The notes: generated from the sequence alone by a model not told the origin. Shown: positions 1 through 8,455, counted from the first letter of the stretch. The stretch is DNA of 64,000 bases from Amycolatopsis eburnea (GCF_003937945.1 NZ_RSEC01000061.1:558001-622000), one strand, 5' to 3'. A program made the numbers and translations.

Positions 1-393
1 CGGGATGCCGAGCCCGGCGCCTTCGTCGAAGCCGGCGCCGTCGGGCAGCCGGACCAGTTTCGCCGCCGGCAGCACCGTGTACTCCTGCGCGGTGCCCGAC
101 CCGGGCCCGTACGCCCCGGCGATGACGGCCCACACGCGGTCGCCCGGCGCGAAGCCGGTGACGTCCGGGCCGACGGCGTCGACCACACCGGCGCCGTCCT
201 GGTTGGGCACGGTCTCGGGGACGTCGGCGCCCGGCTGGGCGCGCAGGCCGGCGCGGGCCTTCCAGTCCGTGGGGTTGACCGCGGACACCACGATCCGAAC
301 GCGGACCTCACCGGGACCCGGCTCCGGCACGGCCCGCTCGGTCAGCTCCAGCACCTCGGGTCCGCCGTGGCGGCGGTAGACGACTGCTTTCAT
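1..393 (-). CDS. Zinc-type/quinone oxidoreductase (MDR family), N-terminal part only
   Basis: This gene runs off the left edge of the window; 131 N-terminal residues are visible. They start MKAVVYRRHGGPEVLELTE and continue through the GroES-like domain typical of NADPH:quinone reductase-type medium-chain dehydrogenases: VRIVVSAVNPTDWKARAG, then PNQDGAGVVDAVGPDV and GDRVWAV. The NPTDWK segment and the absence of a catalytic GHE zinc motif fit the quinone-oxidoreductase branch rather than true zinc alcohol dehydrogenases. These enzymes reduce quinones or enones with NADPH in the cytoplasm. The nucleotide-binding half lies outside the window, so substrate class cannot be refined. The ATG is the natural start because it opens exactly at the conserved N-terminal strand. 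Confidence 0.9.
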   Translation of the reverse strand, partial: MKAVVYRRHGGPEVLELTERAVPEPGPGEVRVRIVVSAVNPTDWKARAGLRAQPGADVPETVPNQDGAGVVDAVGPDVTGFAPGDRVWAVIAGAYGPGSGTAQEYTVLPAAKLVRLPDGAGFDEGAGLGIP

Positions 394-572
394 GTCCGGT
401 GCAATCCCGCCCGACCCGCGGTTATTCCCCGCGCGCCGCGAAATCGGCCCTCGGGAAATCGGTTTTTCGCCGTCGGCAGAAACGGAAAACGGCGGCCCGC
501 GGGTGATCCCCCGGCCGGGCGATTTTCGGTGTTGCCCGCGCGAAACCGGCCGCCGTCGCAGAAACTGGGCGC

Positions 573-722
573 GTGGGAGAGGAAAAGCGCACGCCGGGGG
601 ACGAGCGGCCCAAGCGCGACGAACGAGAACCGACACCGATCTTCGACGCGGTCTTCAGCGCGACGCGCGCGAAGGCGAATGCGGGTAATCCGGCGCCGGA
701 ACCGGACAAAGCCGGGCGGTGA
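573..722 (+). CDS. Small hydrophilic protein, unrecognised
   Basis: A possible 49-residue protein from a GTG start, rich in charged residues (beginning MGEEKRTPGDERPKRDE and containing IFDAVFSATRAKANAG). It sits in the gap between the divergent oxidoreductase and the next small gene. The central stretch could form one amphipathic helix. There is no clear ribosome-binding site, and I do not recognise a family. The amino-acid composition (balanced acidic and basic residues, no runs of Arg/Pro) is more protein-like than the overlapping frames. It may nevertheless be a chance open frame. Confidence 0.4.
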   Translation: MGEEKRTPGDERPKRDEREPTPIFDAVFSATRAKANAGNPAPEPDKAGR

Positions 723-822
723 GCGGACGCGGGTCAGGTCGGACGTGTGGCACTTTGTTCGACGTCCGCAGTGAACATGTAGCATCTCGGTGCCCCAGCA
801 CCCGGCGGTCGAGGAGTGATCC

Positions 823-954
823 GTGGCAGGCGTCGTCAACAGCATGATCGCCGCCGAGTACGCGGCGGGCGCCACGATCTCCGAGCTCGCCGAACGCTGG
901 GGGATCGACCCGCGCCAGGTGGTCGAGCGGATCTCGGCCGCCGCCCGCTCCTGA
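823..954 (+). CDS. 43-residue helix-turn-helix-like small protein
   Basis: GTG start with a good GAGGAG ribosome-binding site at 811-816. The product contains MIAAEYAAGATISELAERWG followed by IDPRQVVERI. This reads like a minimal helix-turn-helix (ISELAERWGIDPRQV) of the type used to recognise DNA or to pack as a small dimer. It ends just before the convergent glgC stop, leaving only 6 nt between the two stops. Function unknown; a small DNA-binding or adaptor protein is a guess from the HTH-like pattern. Confidence 0.65.
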   Translation: MAGVVNSMIAAEYAAGATISELAERWGIDPRQVVERISAAARS

Positions 955-960
955 GCGCCC

Positions 961-2178
961 TCAGATCGCCCGTTCCCCCTTGCCGAGCACGACGATGCCG
1001 CCTTCGCTGACGTGGTAGTGCCCGCGGTCGCGGGCCAGGTCCACCCCGATGTGCGCCCCCGGCGGGACCACGACGTTCTTGTCGAGGATCGCCCGCCGCA
1101 CCACCGCGCCGCGGCCGACGCGGGCGCCGTCGAGCAGCACCGAGCCCTGCACCACCGCGCCCTGCTCGACGAGCACGTCGGGGGAGAGCACCGAGTCCAC
1201 GACCTGTGCCCCGGAGATGATGCAGCCGTTGCTGACGATCGACTGGTTCGCCGAGCCGCCCTCGACGAACTTCGCCGCCGCCCGCTGGCCCGGGTGGGCG
1301 AGGATCGGCCACTTCCGGTTGTACAGGTTGAAGATCGGGTGCGTCGAGATCAGGTCGGTGTGCGCCTCGTAGTAGCTGTCGATGGTCCCGACGTCGCGCC
1401 AGTAGCCGTGGTCGCGCTCGGTCTCGCCGGGCACGACGTTGCCGTTGAAGTCGTAGACCGCCGCTTCACCGGACTTCACCAGCGCCGGGATGATGTCGCG
1501 GCCCATGTCGTGGTGCGAAGCCGCGTTCTCGGCGTCTGCGTGCAGCGCTTCCAGCATCACCTTCGTCGTGAAGATGTAGTTGCCCATCGACACGTACGAC
1601 TCGTCGGGGGAGTCCGGCAGGCCCGGCGGGTCGTCGGGCTTCTCCATGAACGCGTCGATCATCAGGCCGTCGGTGGTGCGGATGACGCCGAACGAGCTCG
1701 CCTCCGACCGCGGGACCCGGATCCCGGCCACCGTCACCCCGGCGCCGGAAGCGATGTGGGCGTCCAGCATCTGCCGGGGGTCCATCCGGTAGATGTTGTC
1801 CGCGCCGAACACCGCGATGTAGTCGGGGTCCTCGTCGTAGACCAGGTTGAGGCTCTGGTGGATGGCGTCGGCGCTGCCCTGGTACCAGCGCGGCCCGAGC
1901 CGCTGCTGCGCCGGCACCGGCGTGACGTACTCGCCGGTGAGCGACGAGAGCCGCCACGTCGTCGAGATGTGCCGGTCGAGCGAGTGCGACTTGTACTGCG
2001 TCAGCACGCACAGCCGCCGGAACCCGCCGTGCACCAGGTTCGACAGCACGAAGTCGACCAGCCGGTGCACACCCCCGAAGGGCACGGCGGGTTTGGCCCG
2101 GTCGGCGGTCAGCGGCATCAGCCGCTTGCCCTCGCCGCCCGCGAGCACGATGCCCAGCACGTCGGCTCCACTGTTCAC
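961..2178 (-). CDS. glgC: Glucose-1-phosphate adenylyltransferase (ADP-glucose pyrophosphorylase)
   Basis: Converts glucose-1-phosphate and ATP to ADP-glucose, the donor for glycogen and alpha-glucan synthesis. The 405-residue product has the nucleotidyltransferase signature LGIVLAGGEGKRLMPLT near the N-terminus, AKPAVPFGG, a YWRDVGTIDSYYEAH segment and a C-terminal left-handed beta-helix (residues ~290-400, e.g. VNSVLSP-like hexapeptide repeats around GARVGRGAVVRRA). Length matches bacterial GlgC. The GTG start at 2178 overlaps the stop of the upstream glgM-like gene as GTGA and has GGGAGG 5 nt upstream, so the two are translationally coupled. A much longer open frame continues upstream but only as a shadow of the neighbour. 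Confidence 0.96.
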   Translation of the reverse strand: MNSGADVLGIVLAGGEGKRLMPLTADRAKPAVPFGGVHRLVDFVLSNLVHGGFRRLCVLTQYKSHSLDRHISTTWRLSSLTGEYVTPVPAQQRLGPRWYQGSADAIHQSLNLVYDEDPDYIAVFGADNIYRMDPRQMLDAHIASGAGVTVAGIRVPRSEASSFGVIRTTDGLMIDAFMEKPDDPPGLPDSPDESYVSMGNYIFTTKVMLEALHADAENAASHHDMGRDIIPALVKSGEAAVYDFNGNVVPGETERDHGYWRDVGTIDSYYEAHTDLISTHPIFNLYNRKWPILAHPGQRAAAKFVEGGSANQSIVSNGCIISGAQVVDSVLSPDVLVEQGAVVQGSVLLDGARVGRGAVVRRAILDKNVVVPPGAHIGVDLARDRGHYHVSEGGIVVLGKGERAI

Positions 2179-3329
2179 GACGACCTCCCGCACGCCTCGT
2201 AGAGGGCGACCGTCCGCTCGGCGATCGCCCTCCAGCCGAACTCGCCGACCGCGCGCTCGCGGCCGGCGGTACCCATCGCGGCGGCCCGGTCCGGGGACCC
2301 CACCACCTCGTTCAGCGCGGCGGCCAGGCCCGCCTCGAACCCTTCCGCGTCCCGCTCGTCGTAGTGCACGAGCAGCCCGGTCCGGCCGTCGTCGACGACC
2401 TCCGGGATGCCGCCGACGTCGCTGGCCACCACCGGCGTGCCGCACGCCATCGCCTCGAGGTTCACGATCCCGAGCGGCTCGTAGACCGACGGGCAGGCGA
2501 ACACCGCGGCGTGGGTGAGCAGCTGCACGACCTCCTCGCGCGGCAGCATCTCGGGGATCCAGCGGACGCCGGTGCGCGCCCGCTCCAGCTCGGCGACCAG
2601 GCCGCGGAACTCCGCGTCCAGCTCCGGGGTGTCCGCGCCGCCGGCGCACAGCACCAGCTGGACACCCGGGTCGAGCTTCGCGCCGGCGCGGACGAGGTGC
2701 GGGACGCCCTTCTGCCGGGTGATCCGGCCGACGAACAGCACGTACGGCCGGTCCGGGTCGATGCCGTGCTTGACCAGCGCGTCCTTGCCCGGGTCGGGCC
2801 GGTACAGCGCCGTGTCGATACCGTTGTGGATCACGTGCACGCGCTCGGGCGGCACCGCGGGGTAGGCGGCGAGGACGTCCCGGCGCATGCCGCCGCTGAC
2901 CGCGACGATCGCGTCGGCGGACTCGTAGGCCTCGCGCTCGATCCACGACGACACGCGGTAGCCGCCGCCGAGCTGCTCGGCCTTCCACGGCCGCAGCGGC
3001 TCCAGCGAGTGCGCGGTGACGACGTGGGGGATGCCGTGCGTCAGCTTCGCCAGGTGCCCGGCCAGGTTCGCGTACCAGGTGTGGCTGTGCGCGAGGTCGT
3101 GGCCTTCGAGGGCGTTCGCCATGGACACGGCGATGTCCATGGTCGTGAACGCGGGCTGGCGGTAGCCGTGGGGATCCGTGTGCCCGGTCGCGTCGGGGCG
3201 GTCAGGGCCCCAGCAGTGCACGTCGAGATCGACCAGCGGCCGCAACTCCCGGGCGAGGAACTCCACGTGGACCCCGGCGCCGCCGTAGACCTCCGGCGGG
3301 TACTCCCGGGTGAGCAGGCCGACCTTCAT
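2175..3329 (-). CDS. glgM: GT4 glycosyltransferase GlgM/GlgA (ADP-glucose-dependent alpha-glucan/maltose-1-phosphate synthase)
   Basis: A 384-residue GT4 (GT-B fold) enzyme starting MKVGLLTREYPPEVYGGAG, with ERVHVIHNGIDTALY, VLFVGRITRQKGVPHL and the E-x7-E motif region YEPLGIVNLEAMACGTPVV near residues 290-310. Length and sequence match the actinobacterial enzyme first called GlgA and shown in mycobacteria to be GlgM, which joins ADP-glucose to glucose-1-phosphate to make maltose-1-phosphate for the GlgE pathway. Coupling to glgC downstream by a GTGA overlap fits a two-gene operon making and using ADP-glucose. Whether it prefers glucose-1-phosphate or glycogen ends cannot be decided from sequence alone. 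Confidence 0.93.
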   Translation of the reverse strand: MKVGLLTREYPPEVYGGAGVHVEFLARELRPLVDLDVHCWGPDRPDATGHTDPHGYRQPAFTTMDIAVSMANALEGHDLAHSHTWYANLAGHLAKLTHGIPHVVTAHSLEPLRPWKAEQLGGGYRVSSWIEREAYESADAIVAVSGGMRRDVLAAYPAVPPERVHVIHNGIDTALYRPDPGKDALVKHGIDPDRPYVLFVGRITRQKGVPHLVRAGAKLDPGVQLVLCAGGADTPELDAEFRGLVAELERARTGVRWIPEMLPREEVVQLLTHAAVFACPSVYEPLGIVNLEAMACGTPVVASDVGGIPEVVDDGRTGLLVHYDERDAEGFEAGLAAALNEVVGSPDRAAAMGTAGRERAVGEFGWRAIAERTVALYEACGRSS

Positions 3330-3424
3330 GACCGGAACCCTATGGCCTCACGGGGGTTTCGCGCAGTCTGACGTCCAGGGGAAATACCGGAGTTTTCCGT
3401 CACCGCCCGGGTAGGCGGCCGAAG

Positions 3425-3479
3425 TGCCGTTAAGGCCACCTTACGGGCGTCAGACGCCCGTAAGGTGGCCTTAACGGCA
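3425..3479. repeat. Perfect 26-bp inverted repeat (AAGGCCACCTT-type hairpin)
   Basis: Left arm 3425-3450 and right arm 3454-3479 are perfect reverse complements, separated by the 3-nt loop CAG. The arms contain the core TTAAGGCCACCTTACGGGCG. It lies downstream of the GT-C gene stop at 3489 and upstream of glgM. As RNA it would form a very stable hairpin, so it can serve as a terminator. The same core recurs at 12047-12103 and 26691-26771. Confidence 0.9.
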
Positions 3480-3488
3480 AGTGCGCGC

Positions 3489-5024
3489 TCACGGCTCACG
3501 GGTGAAGACGAAGTGGCCGACGCCCTTCGCCGCGGAGCGGACCTGCCAGTCGCCCGGTCCGGTCGCCGGGCCGGACGCGTACTGCATCCGGAAGTCCGGT
3601 TTGCGCGGGGCCACCGACGTGTCCAGCCAGTGGTAGTTGACCCGCAGCGCCAGGCTCATCAGCGGGTTCGCCGTCGCGATCCGCTTCTCGACCAGCTTCA
3701 CCGCCTCGCCGCGGTCGGAGAACTCGTCGAGGATGGCGCACTCGCAGAAGTAGGCCAGGGTGCCGATCTCGCCCGGGCTGGCCACGCTCGCCCCGTTCAG
3801 CCGCGCGCCGAGCTCGGTGCCGACCCGCGCGTAGTCCTCGGCGCTCGCCCAGTTGCCGAACACCACCGGCGACGGCCACGGCAGGCCCTGCGCGCCGTCG
3901 ACCGCGGCCGCGCCCAGCAGCAGCACGCCGGTCAGCCCGAGGGCGAGCACCGGCGGGCCGGTCCGCAGTTCCGCGCGCTCGCGGGCCTGGGCGTACCAGG
4001 TGCCGAACGCGGCGACGGCGAAGGCGCTCGCCGCGGTCACCGGCGCCACGTAGTACCAGTGGAACGGGCCGACCCCGATGAACGAGTAGGCCAGGTAGTA
4101 GAGGACCCCGCCGCCGGCCAGCGCCGCGACCGGGCCGAGCGCGGGGAACAGCGGCCACCGCACGGCGAACCGCGCCGCCGCCCACCCGGCGAGCGCGACG
4201 ACGCCCAGCAGCGCCGGCACGAACGACACGAACACGGTCACCGGCCAGCCGAGGTAGTACATCATCGGCCCGGTGCTGTAGCTCCACGGCGCGAACAGGC
4301 CCGCCTGCGTCTGCTTGATGGCGAGCGTGTCGGGCACGAACGAGCCGAAGACGATCCAGCTGACCAGGAACCACGGCGCCGCCGTCAGCACCGCGAAGCC
4401 GGCCGCGGGCAGCAGCCGCCGCCGGATCGCGGGCGCGCTGAGGGCGATGACCACCACGAACACCACGAGGTCGAGCCGGGTGAGCACGGCCAGCCCGGCG
4501 ACCACGCCGAACCAGCGCACCCGGCCTTCGAGCGCGACGACCGTGAGCACCAGCAGCACGGCCGGGATCAGCAGCACCTCGAGCCCGACCGCGGACAGCA
4601 CGAACGGGTTCAGCAGCACCAGCGCGACCCCGAGCACACCGGCCGCGGGCGGCAGCGCGAGCCGCCGGCCGAGCCGCTGCCACGCCCACCCGAGCGCGGC
4701 ACCGCACCCGACGGTCAGCACACCGAGCGCGACGACCGGGTGCGGCCCGCCCACCACCCGCGTCACGAGGGTCAGCGCGCCGAGGAGCAGGACGTTCAGC
4801 GGCGACGTCGCGGAGTTCGCCGGCGAACCGGGGATGATGCCCCATTCGCCGTGCACGGCGAGGTTCTTGGCGTAGGCGAGGGTGATGTAGGCGTCGTCGG
4901 TGAGGCTGCCGCGCGTCACCAGGAAGGCCGCGGCGGCCAGGACGGCGCCGTAGGCGGGCAGCCAGCGGCCGCGCGTGCTCGTCCGGTCTTCGGTCGTTCT
5001 GTCCGCGTCAGTCTCCGCCAGCAC
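3489..5024 (-). CDS. Polytopic GT-C family glycosyltransferase (arabinofuranosyl/mannosyltransferase-like)
   Basis: About 511 residues with a dozen or so hydrophobic segments and a C-terminal soluble tail. Near the N-terminus, after the first membrane segment, is SLTDDAYITLAYAKNL: the acidic DD pair in the first loop is the hallmark of GT-C enzymes, which take sugars from polyprenyl-phosphate donors on the outside of the membrane. Actinobacteria use such enzymes for arabinogalactan, lipoarabinomannan and lipoprotein glycosylation. The C-terminal part (SPGEIGTLAYFCECAILDEF) resembles the periplasmic domain of that group. I prefer GTG at 5024, which has GAGG 7 nt upstream; in-frame starts further out (5048, 5060) lack a site. 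Acceptor unknown. Confidence 0.8.
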   Translation of the reverse strand: MLAETDADRTTEDRTSTRGRWLPAYGAVLAAAAFLVTRGSLTDDAYITLAYAKNLAVHGEWGIIPGSPANSATSPLNVLLLGALTLVTRVVGGPHPVVALGVLTVGCGAALGWAWQRLGRRLALPPAAGVLGVALVLLNPFVLSAVGLEVLLIPAVLLVLTVVALEGRVRWFGVVAGLAVLTRLDLVVFVVVIALSAPAIRRRLLPAAGFAVLTAAPWFLVSWIVFGSFVPDTLAIKQTQAGLFAPWSYSTGPMMYYLGWPVTVFVSFVPALLGVVALAGWAAARFAVRWPLFPALGPVAALAGGGVLYYLAYSFIGVGPFHWYYVAPVTAASAFAVAAFGTWYAQARERAELRTGPPVLALGLTGVLLLGAAAVDGAQGLPWPSPVVFGNWASAEDYARVGTELGARLNGASVASPGEIGTLAYFCECAILDEFSDRGEAVKLVEKRIATANPLMSLALRVNYHWLDTSVAPRKPDFRMQYASGPATGPGDWQVRSAAKGVGHFVFTREP

Positions 5025-5153
5025 CTGTCCACCTCGCGGGCGCGCCATCGCCCTCAGCACGATCGAATGCCCCCGGGTGGCCGGTCCGGGGGTCGCCCGA
5101 TCGTGGCACGGTTCGCGTGGGACCGCAGTGTGACCGCGTTCCTTTGTGGAGCG

Positions 5154-6707
5154 TCAGCGCGTCCGGCGGCGGGTCGTGACGAGGACGAGCGCGACGCCGC
5201 TGGTGAGCAGCAGGGCGCCGAGACCGAGTACCGGGCCCAGGTCGGTGCCGGTGCTGGGGAGGCGTCCGTGGCCGCCCGGGGTGGTCGGGACGGTCGGGTT
5301 CGTGCCCGCCGGGGTGGTGCTCGTCTCAGGCGAGGTGGCGGTCGGGGTGGTGACCGTGGTCGAGGTGACCGTCGTAGTGGTGGGGTTGGTGGTGTTCGGC
5401 CCCGTGGTCGAGGTGGGGGCCGTGGTCGGGCCGGTCGGCGTGGTGCTCGTCGAGGTGGGCTCGGTCGTGGTGCTGGTGGGCACCGTGGTGGTCGTCGTCC
5501 CGGTGGTCGGGGTGGTGCTCGTCGACGGGGGTTCGGTCGTGGTGCTCGTGGGGGAGGTGGGCGCCGTGGTGGTCGAGGTGGTCGGGCCGGTGGTGGTGCT
5601 GGTCGGCGTGGTGGTGGGTGCCGTCGAGGTCGTCGTCACCGTCGTGGTCGTGGTCGGCTCGGGGGTCTGGTCGCACGAGGGCAGGTCGCCGGTGAACGGG
5701 TACGCGTGGTACTCCTGCCCGCTGCCCTGGCCCACGCCGGAGCCGTGGACCAGGCTGCCCGCCGTGAAGAAGCGGCCGTTCGTGCCGGGGAGGGTGACGG
5801 TCGTGGTGCCGTCCGGGCGGCCCGCGAGCACGCTGCCCTGGAACATGCCGCTGCCGGTCAGGCGGACCACCCGGGCGTCGGGGAAGTTCCACAGCAGGCG
5901 CGGCCGCAGCCGGTTGAGCGGGTCGGTGTCGTCGAGGCTGCCGCTGTAGGTGTTGATCACCCGGGCCGAGCCGGTGAGGTTGACCAGCACCGTGGCCCCG
6001 TCCGGGATGCCCGCGAACGCGATGCCCTGGGTGGCGCCGCCGGGGCCGGCGACGTCCTGGGTGACGGTGAAGACCTGCAGCGCCGACTTCCCGTCGCCGG
6101 TGAAGAGCGTCTGGTGGTTCTGGTTCACCACGGTTCCGGTGGCCGCGGCCCGCGCATAGCACTCGCTGGCGGCGGTGAGCTCGGCCCGCAGGCCCGCGTA
6201 CGGCTTCAGCGCCGCCGGGTCGTGGACGAGGGTGCCGATCACGGTGCCGCTGACGGTCCCGGCGTGCCGCACGACCCCGCCACCGGAGTCGCCCACGGCG
6301 TCGAGCCGCTGCCCGTCGGCCACCGAAAGGTCCCCGCCGACGGTCAGGTAGTCGGCCCCGTCCGGCGGCGGGACGCGCGAGCCGACCCCGGCGACGCCGA
6401 CGTTGTAGATCGACGAGCCGGCGGTCTTGCGCAGCGTGAAGTCCCCGCCGACGACCACCCGGCCCTCGGCCTCGGCGGCGCTGCCGGTGACGCGCATGTC
6501 GCCGCCGGCGAAGACGTTGATGGCGTTGTCGCGGCCGGCGAACGCGCCGTTGCCGACCGGCGGGAAGGTGCCGGGACACGTCCCTGGCACGCACGGCCCG
6601 AGCCCGCCGGGCAGCGGATCGGCGGCCGCGGGGCGCCCGGCCGGGATCGAAAGGACCACGAGCCCGCAGGCCGCCAGCGCCGCGAGGGCGGCATGGGTCA
6701 CGCGCAC
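5154..6707 (-). CDS. Choice-of-anchor A surface protein with Thr-rich stalk and LPSTG sortase signal
   Basis: A 517-residue exported protein. An N-terminal signal peptide (hydrophobic segment ending near PAAADP) is followed by a ~300-residue choice-of-anchor A-type domain: GNGAFAGRDNAINVFAGGDM and VGGDFTLRK, then LVHDPAALKPYAGLRAEL, and a core ending GQEYHAYPFTGDL. Next comes a ~110-residue Thr/Pro/Ser stalk (TTTTTVTTTSTAPTTTPTS and so on). The end is a canonical cell-wall sorting signal: LPSTG, a hydrophobic span and the basic tail TTRRRTR. It should be covalently attached to peptidoglycan by a class E-type sortase. GTG at 6707 is preceded by AGGGGAGG 4 nt away; GTG at 6701 is an alternative. 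The stalk is probably O-glycosylated. Biological role unknown; adhesin or aerial-hyphae surface protein is plausible. Confidence 0.87.
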   Translation of the reverse strand: MRVTHAALAALAACGLVVLSIPAGRPAAADPLPGGLGPCVPGTCPGTFPPVGNGAFAGRDNAINVFAGGDMRVTGSAAEAEGRVVVGGDFTLRKTAGSSIYNVGVAGVGSRVPPPDGADYLTVGGDLSVADGQRLDAVGDSGGGVVRHAGTVSGTVIGTLVHDPAALKPYAGLRAELTAASECYARAAATGTVVNQNHQTLFTGDGKSALQVFTVTQDVAGPGGATQGIAFAGIPDGATVLVNLTGSARVINTYSGSLDDTDPLNRLRPRLLWNFPDARVVRLTGSGMFQGSVLAGRPDGTTTVTLPGTNGRFFTAGSLVHGSGVGQGSGQEYHAYPFTGDLPSCDQTPEPTTTTTVTTTSTAPTTTPTSTTTGPTTSTTTAPTSPTSTTTEPPSTSTTPTTGTTTTTVPTSTTTEPTSTSTTPTGPTTAPTSTTGPNTTNPTTTTVTSTTVTTPTATSPETSTTPAGTNPTVPTTPGGHGRLPSTGTDLGPVLGLGALLLTSGVALVLVTTRRRTR

Positions 6708-6801
6708 GGGACCTCCCCTGTCCACTGTGGACTTCCGTGCCGGACGATAGCGCCGGGTCAGGCGGGGTGCCCGCGGATGCACCCGATCGGGGAGTGCCGC
6801 G

Positions 6802-7188
6802 TCAAGCGCTGCGGCGCCCGGCGCCCCGCGCTTGCGCCACGGCCGCCTTCGCGGCGGCGAGCCCGGGGTGCAGCGGCAGCGTTCCGTCCAGGCCGAGGAC
6901 GCGCAGCGGCCGGGCCACCGCCGCGTCGTTCGGCGCGATCGCGAAGGCGACGTCGCGTGCGACCGCGTCGCGGTGGGCCTCCACCAGGACGCTGAACACC
7001 GTCGAATCGCAGAAGGTGGTGCCGGTGAGGTCGGCCACGACCCCGCGCGCCCCCGCGCGGATCGGGGCCAGCAGCCGGTCGCGCAGCGGGCCCGCCGAGC
7101 CCAGGTCGAGTTCACCGGTGCAGCGGACCGTGACGATCCCGGCGTCCGTGCTGGTGGAAAACTCGGGCGCGGTGCGGTGCTCGGTCAT
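6802..7188 (-). CDS. STAS-domain anti-sigma-factor antagonist-like protein
   Basis: 128 residues covering a single STAS domain: IVTVRCTGELDLGSAGPLRD followed by GVVADLTGTTFCDSTVFSVL. The Ser of the DST motif is at the position phosphorylated by anti-sigma kinases in SpoIIAA-type proteins. Such proteins relieve sigma-factor inhibition when unphosphorylated. No kinase/anti-sigma partner gene is adjacent, so the partner must be encoded elsewhere, which is common in actinobacteria. ATG at 7188 has GGAGGG 6 nt upstream. Confidence 0.85.
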   Translation of the reverse strand: MTEHRTAPEFSTSTDAGIVTVRCTGELDLGSAGPLRDRLLAPIRAGARGVVADLTGTTFCDSTVFSVLVEAHRDAVARDVAFAIAPNDAAVARPLRVLGLDGTLPLHPGLAAAKAAVAQARGAGRRSA

Positions 7189-7418
7189 CGGTTCCCTCCA
7201 GTCGTTCCCGGGCGAGTGGTACCCCGGGCGGCGCGAAATCACTCGTCGGCGGGCGGGACGCTGCGACATCCAGGCGGTTTCGATGCGCAAGCGCTGCGTC
7301 CGGGTATACCGTATTTCGCGCAGCACCACCGTTCCCGGCCCCTCGCCGCCGCGTCCCTCCCCGGAACCGGACGTCGCTAAGATTCGGCGGTTCGCCGTCC
7401 GCGAGGCGAAGGGAAGCG

Positions 7419-8282
7419 GTGGAAGCCAAGAACGTCGACGCGGGAGCCTGGGCGCCCGGCAAGGTCGCCGAGCTGCTCGGCGTCTCGCCCGTGACGCTGC
7501 GCAGCTGGAGCGCGCGGTACGGGATCGGCCCCCCGGCCGGCGCCGGACGGCACCGCCGCTACTCCGACGCCGACGTCCGCCGCCTGCAGCAGATGCAGCG
7601 CCTGGTCGCGCGCGGCATGCCGGTGCGCGAAGCGGCGGCCGCGGCCTTCGGCGGCGACGCGGACACCCCCGAGATCCCGGCGGCCGACCGGGCCCGCGAG
7701 CTCGCGGACGCGGCGGAGGAGCTGCGGTCCGCGACGGTGGCCGGCCTCCTCGACGAAACGCTGGGCACGCTCGGCCCGGCCGCCGCCTGGACCGACGTCC
7801 TGGCCCCGGTCCTGCGCGGCCTCGGCGAACGCTGGCAGCGCGGCGACGCCTGCTTCGCCTCGGAGTGGGCGCTGGCGACGGAGATCTCACTGGCGTACGA
7901 GCGCTTCAGCGCCCGCTTCCCGGCCGCCGTTCCCGGCCGCCCGGTGCTGCTGGCGTGCTGCCCGGCCGAGCGGCACTCGCTGCCGATGGAGGCCCTGCGG
8001 GCGACGCTGGCGGAGGCGGGCATCCCGGTGGCGTACCTCGGCCAGCTGGTGCCGGCGGAGGCACTGGCGGACCTGGCGGCCCGCCTCGACCCGGTGCTGG
8101 TGGTCCTGTGGTCGATGACCCCGCCGACCGCGGACGACCTCCTGGCCGCCCGCGTCCGCGCCCTCGGCCGCCCGGTCGGCACGGCGGGTCCGGGCTGGGC
8201 GAACCTGGGCGACCGCGGCTACCCGGCGGTGAACGACCTCGACGCGGCGGTCGAGCTGGCAGCGGCGCACGCGGAGCTGTAG
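7419..8282 (+). CDS. MerR-family regulator with C-terminal B12-binding-like domain
   Basis: 287 residues. Residues ~10-75 form a MerR winged helix (KVAELLGVSPVTLRSWSARYG and GAGRHRRYSDADVRRLQ). Residues ~105-175 form the helical cap (LRGLGERWQRGDACFASEW), and the rest a Rossmann-like B12-binding fold (LLACCPAERHSLPMEALRAT, then AYLGQLVPAEAL). This is the architecture of CarH-type light-sensing repressors, which bind adenosylcobalamin. The lower-ligand motif E-x-H-x-x-G is present as ERHSLP, with Pro in place of Gly. The Trp-x-x-x-Glu-His motif of photoreceptors is not seen in the cap. It may therefore sense another ligand, or none. The GTG start has a GAAGGGA-type site upstream. No carotenoid genes are adjacent. 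Confidence 0.85.
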   Translation: MEAKNVDAGAWAPGKVAELLGVSPVTLRSWSARYGIGPPAGAGRHRRYSDADVRRLQQMQRLVARGMPVREAAAAAFGGDADTPEIPAADRARELADAAEELRSATVAGLLDETLGTLGPAAAWTDVLAPVLRGLGERWQRGDACFASEWALATEISLAYERFSARFPAAVPGRPVLLACCPAERHSLPMEALRATLAEAGIPVAYLGQLVPAEALADLAARLDPVLVVLWSMTPPTADDLLAARVRALGRPVGTAGPGWANLGDRGYPAVNDLDAAVELAAAHAEL

Positions 8283-8418
8283 CCGGCGCTCCGGGCCGCT
8301 TCGGTGCGAGTTCGCTGCAGCCGCATCGCGCACCGCTTCGCAGACATCGATGTCATTTTTCCGAATTCTTGTCCACCTTGTCTTCTTGACCGCTCCGACG
8401 CGCTCGGCGGAAGCTTCC

Positions 8419-8432
8419 TGGCAACGTTGTCA
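8419..8432. promoter_or_regulatory. Candidate LacI-type operator upstream of GH2 gene
   Basis: The sequence TGGCAACGTTGTCA matches its own reverse complement at 12 of 14 positions around a central CAACGTTG. It is the kind of CG-centred palindrome bound by LacI/GalR repressors and lies 24 nt upstream of the GH2 start. No LacI gene is adjacent; the two in this window are 40 kb away. Confidence 0.5.
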
Positions 8433-8455
8433 GCCTGTCGGGAAACGGAGTTCGC

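Noticed and set aside
5326..6594. His/Asp-rich frame opposite the Thr stalk
   Set aside because: Alternative frame of the same strand region produced by ACC/ACG repeats; no start signals or domains.
3465..6995. 1,176-codon open frame on the plus strand
   Set aside because: Arg/Gly/Pro-rich composition without domains; it lies antisense to the GT-C and surface-protein genes and is a GC-frame shadow.
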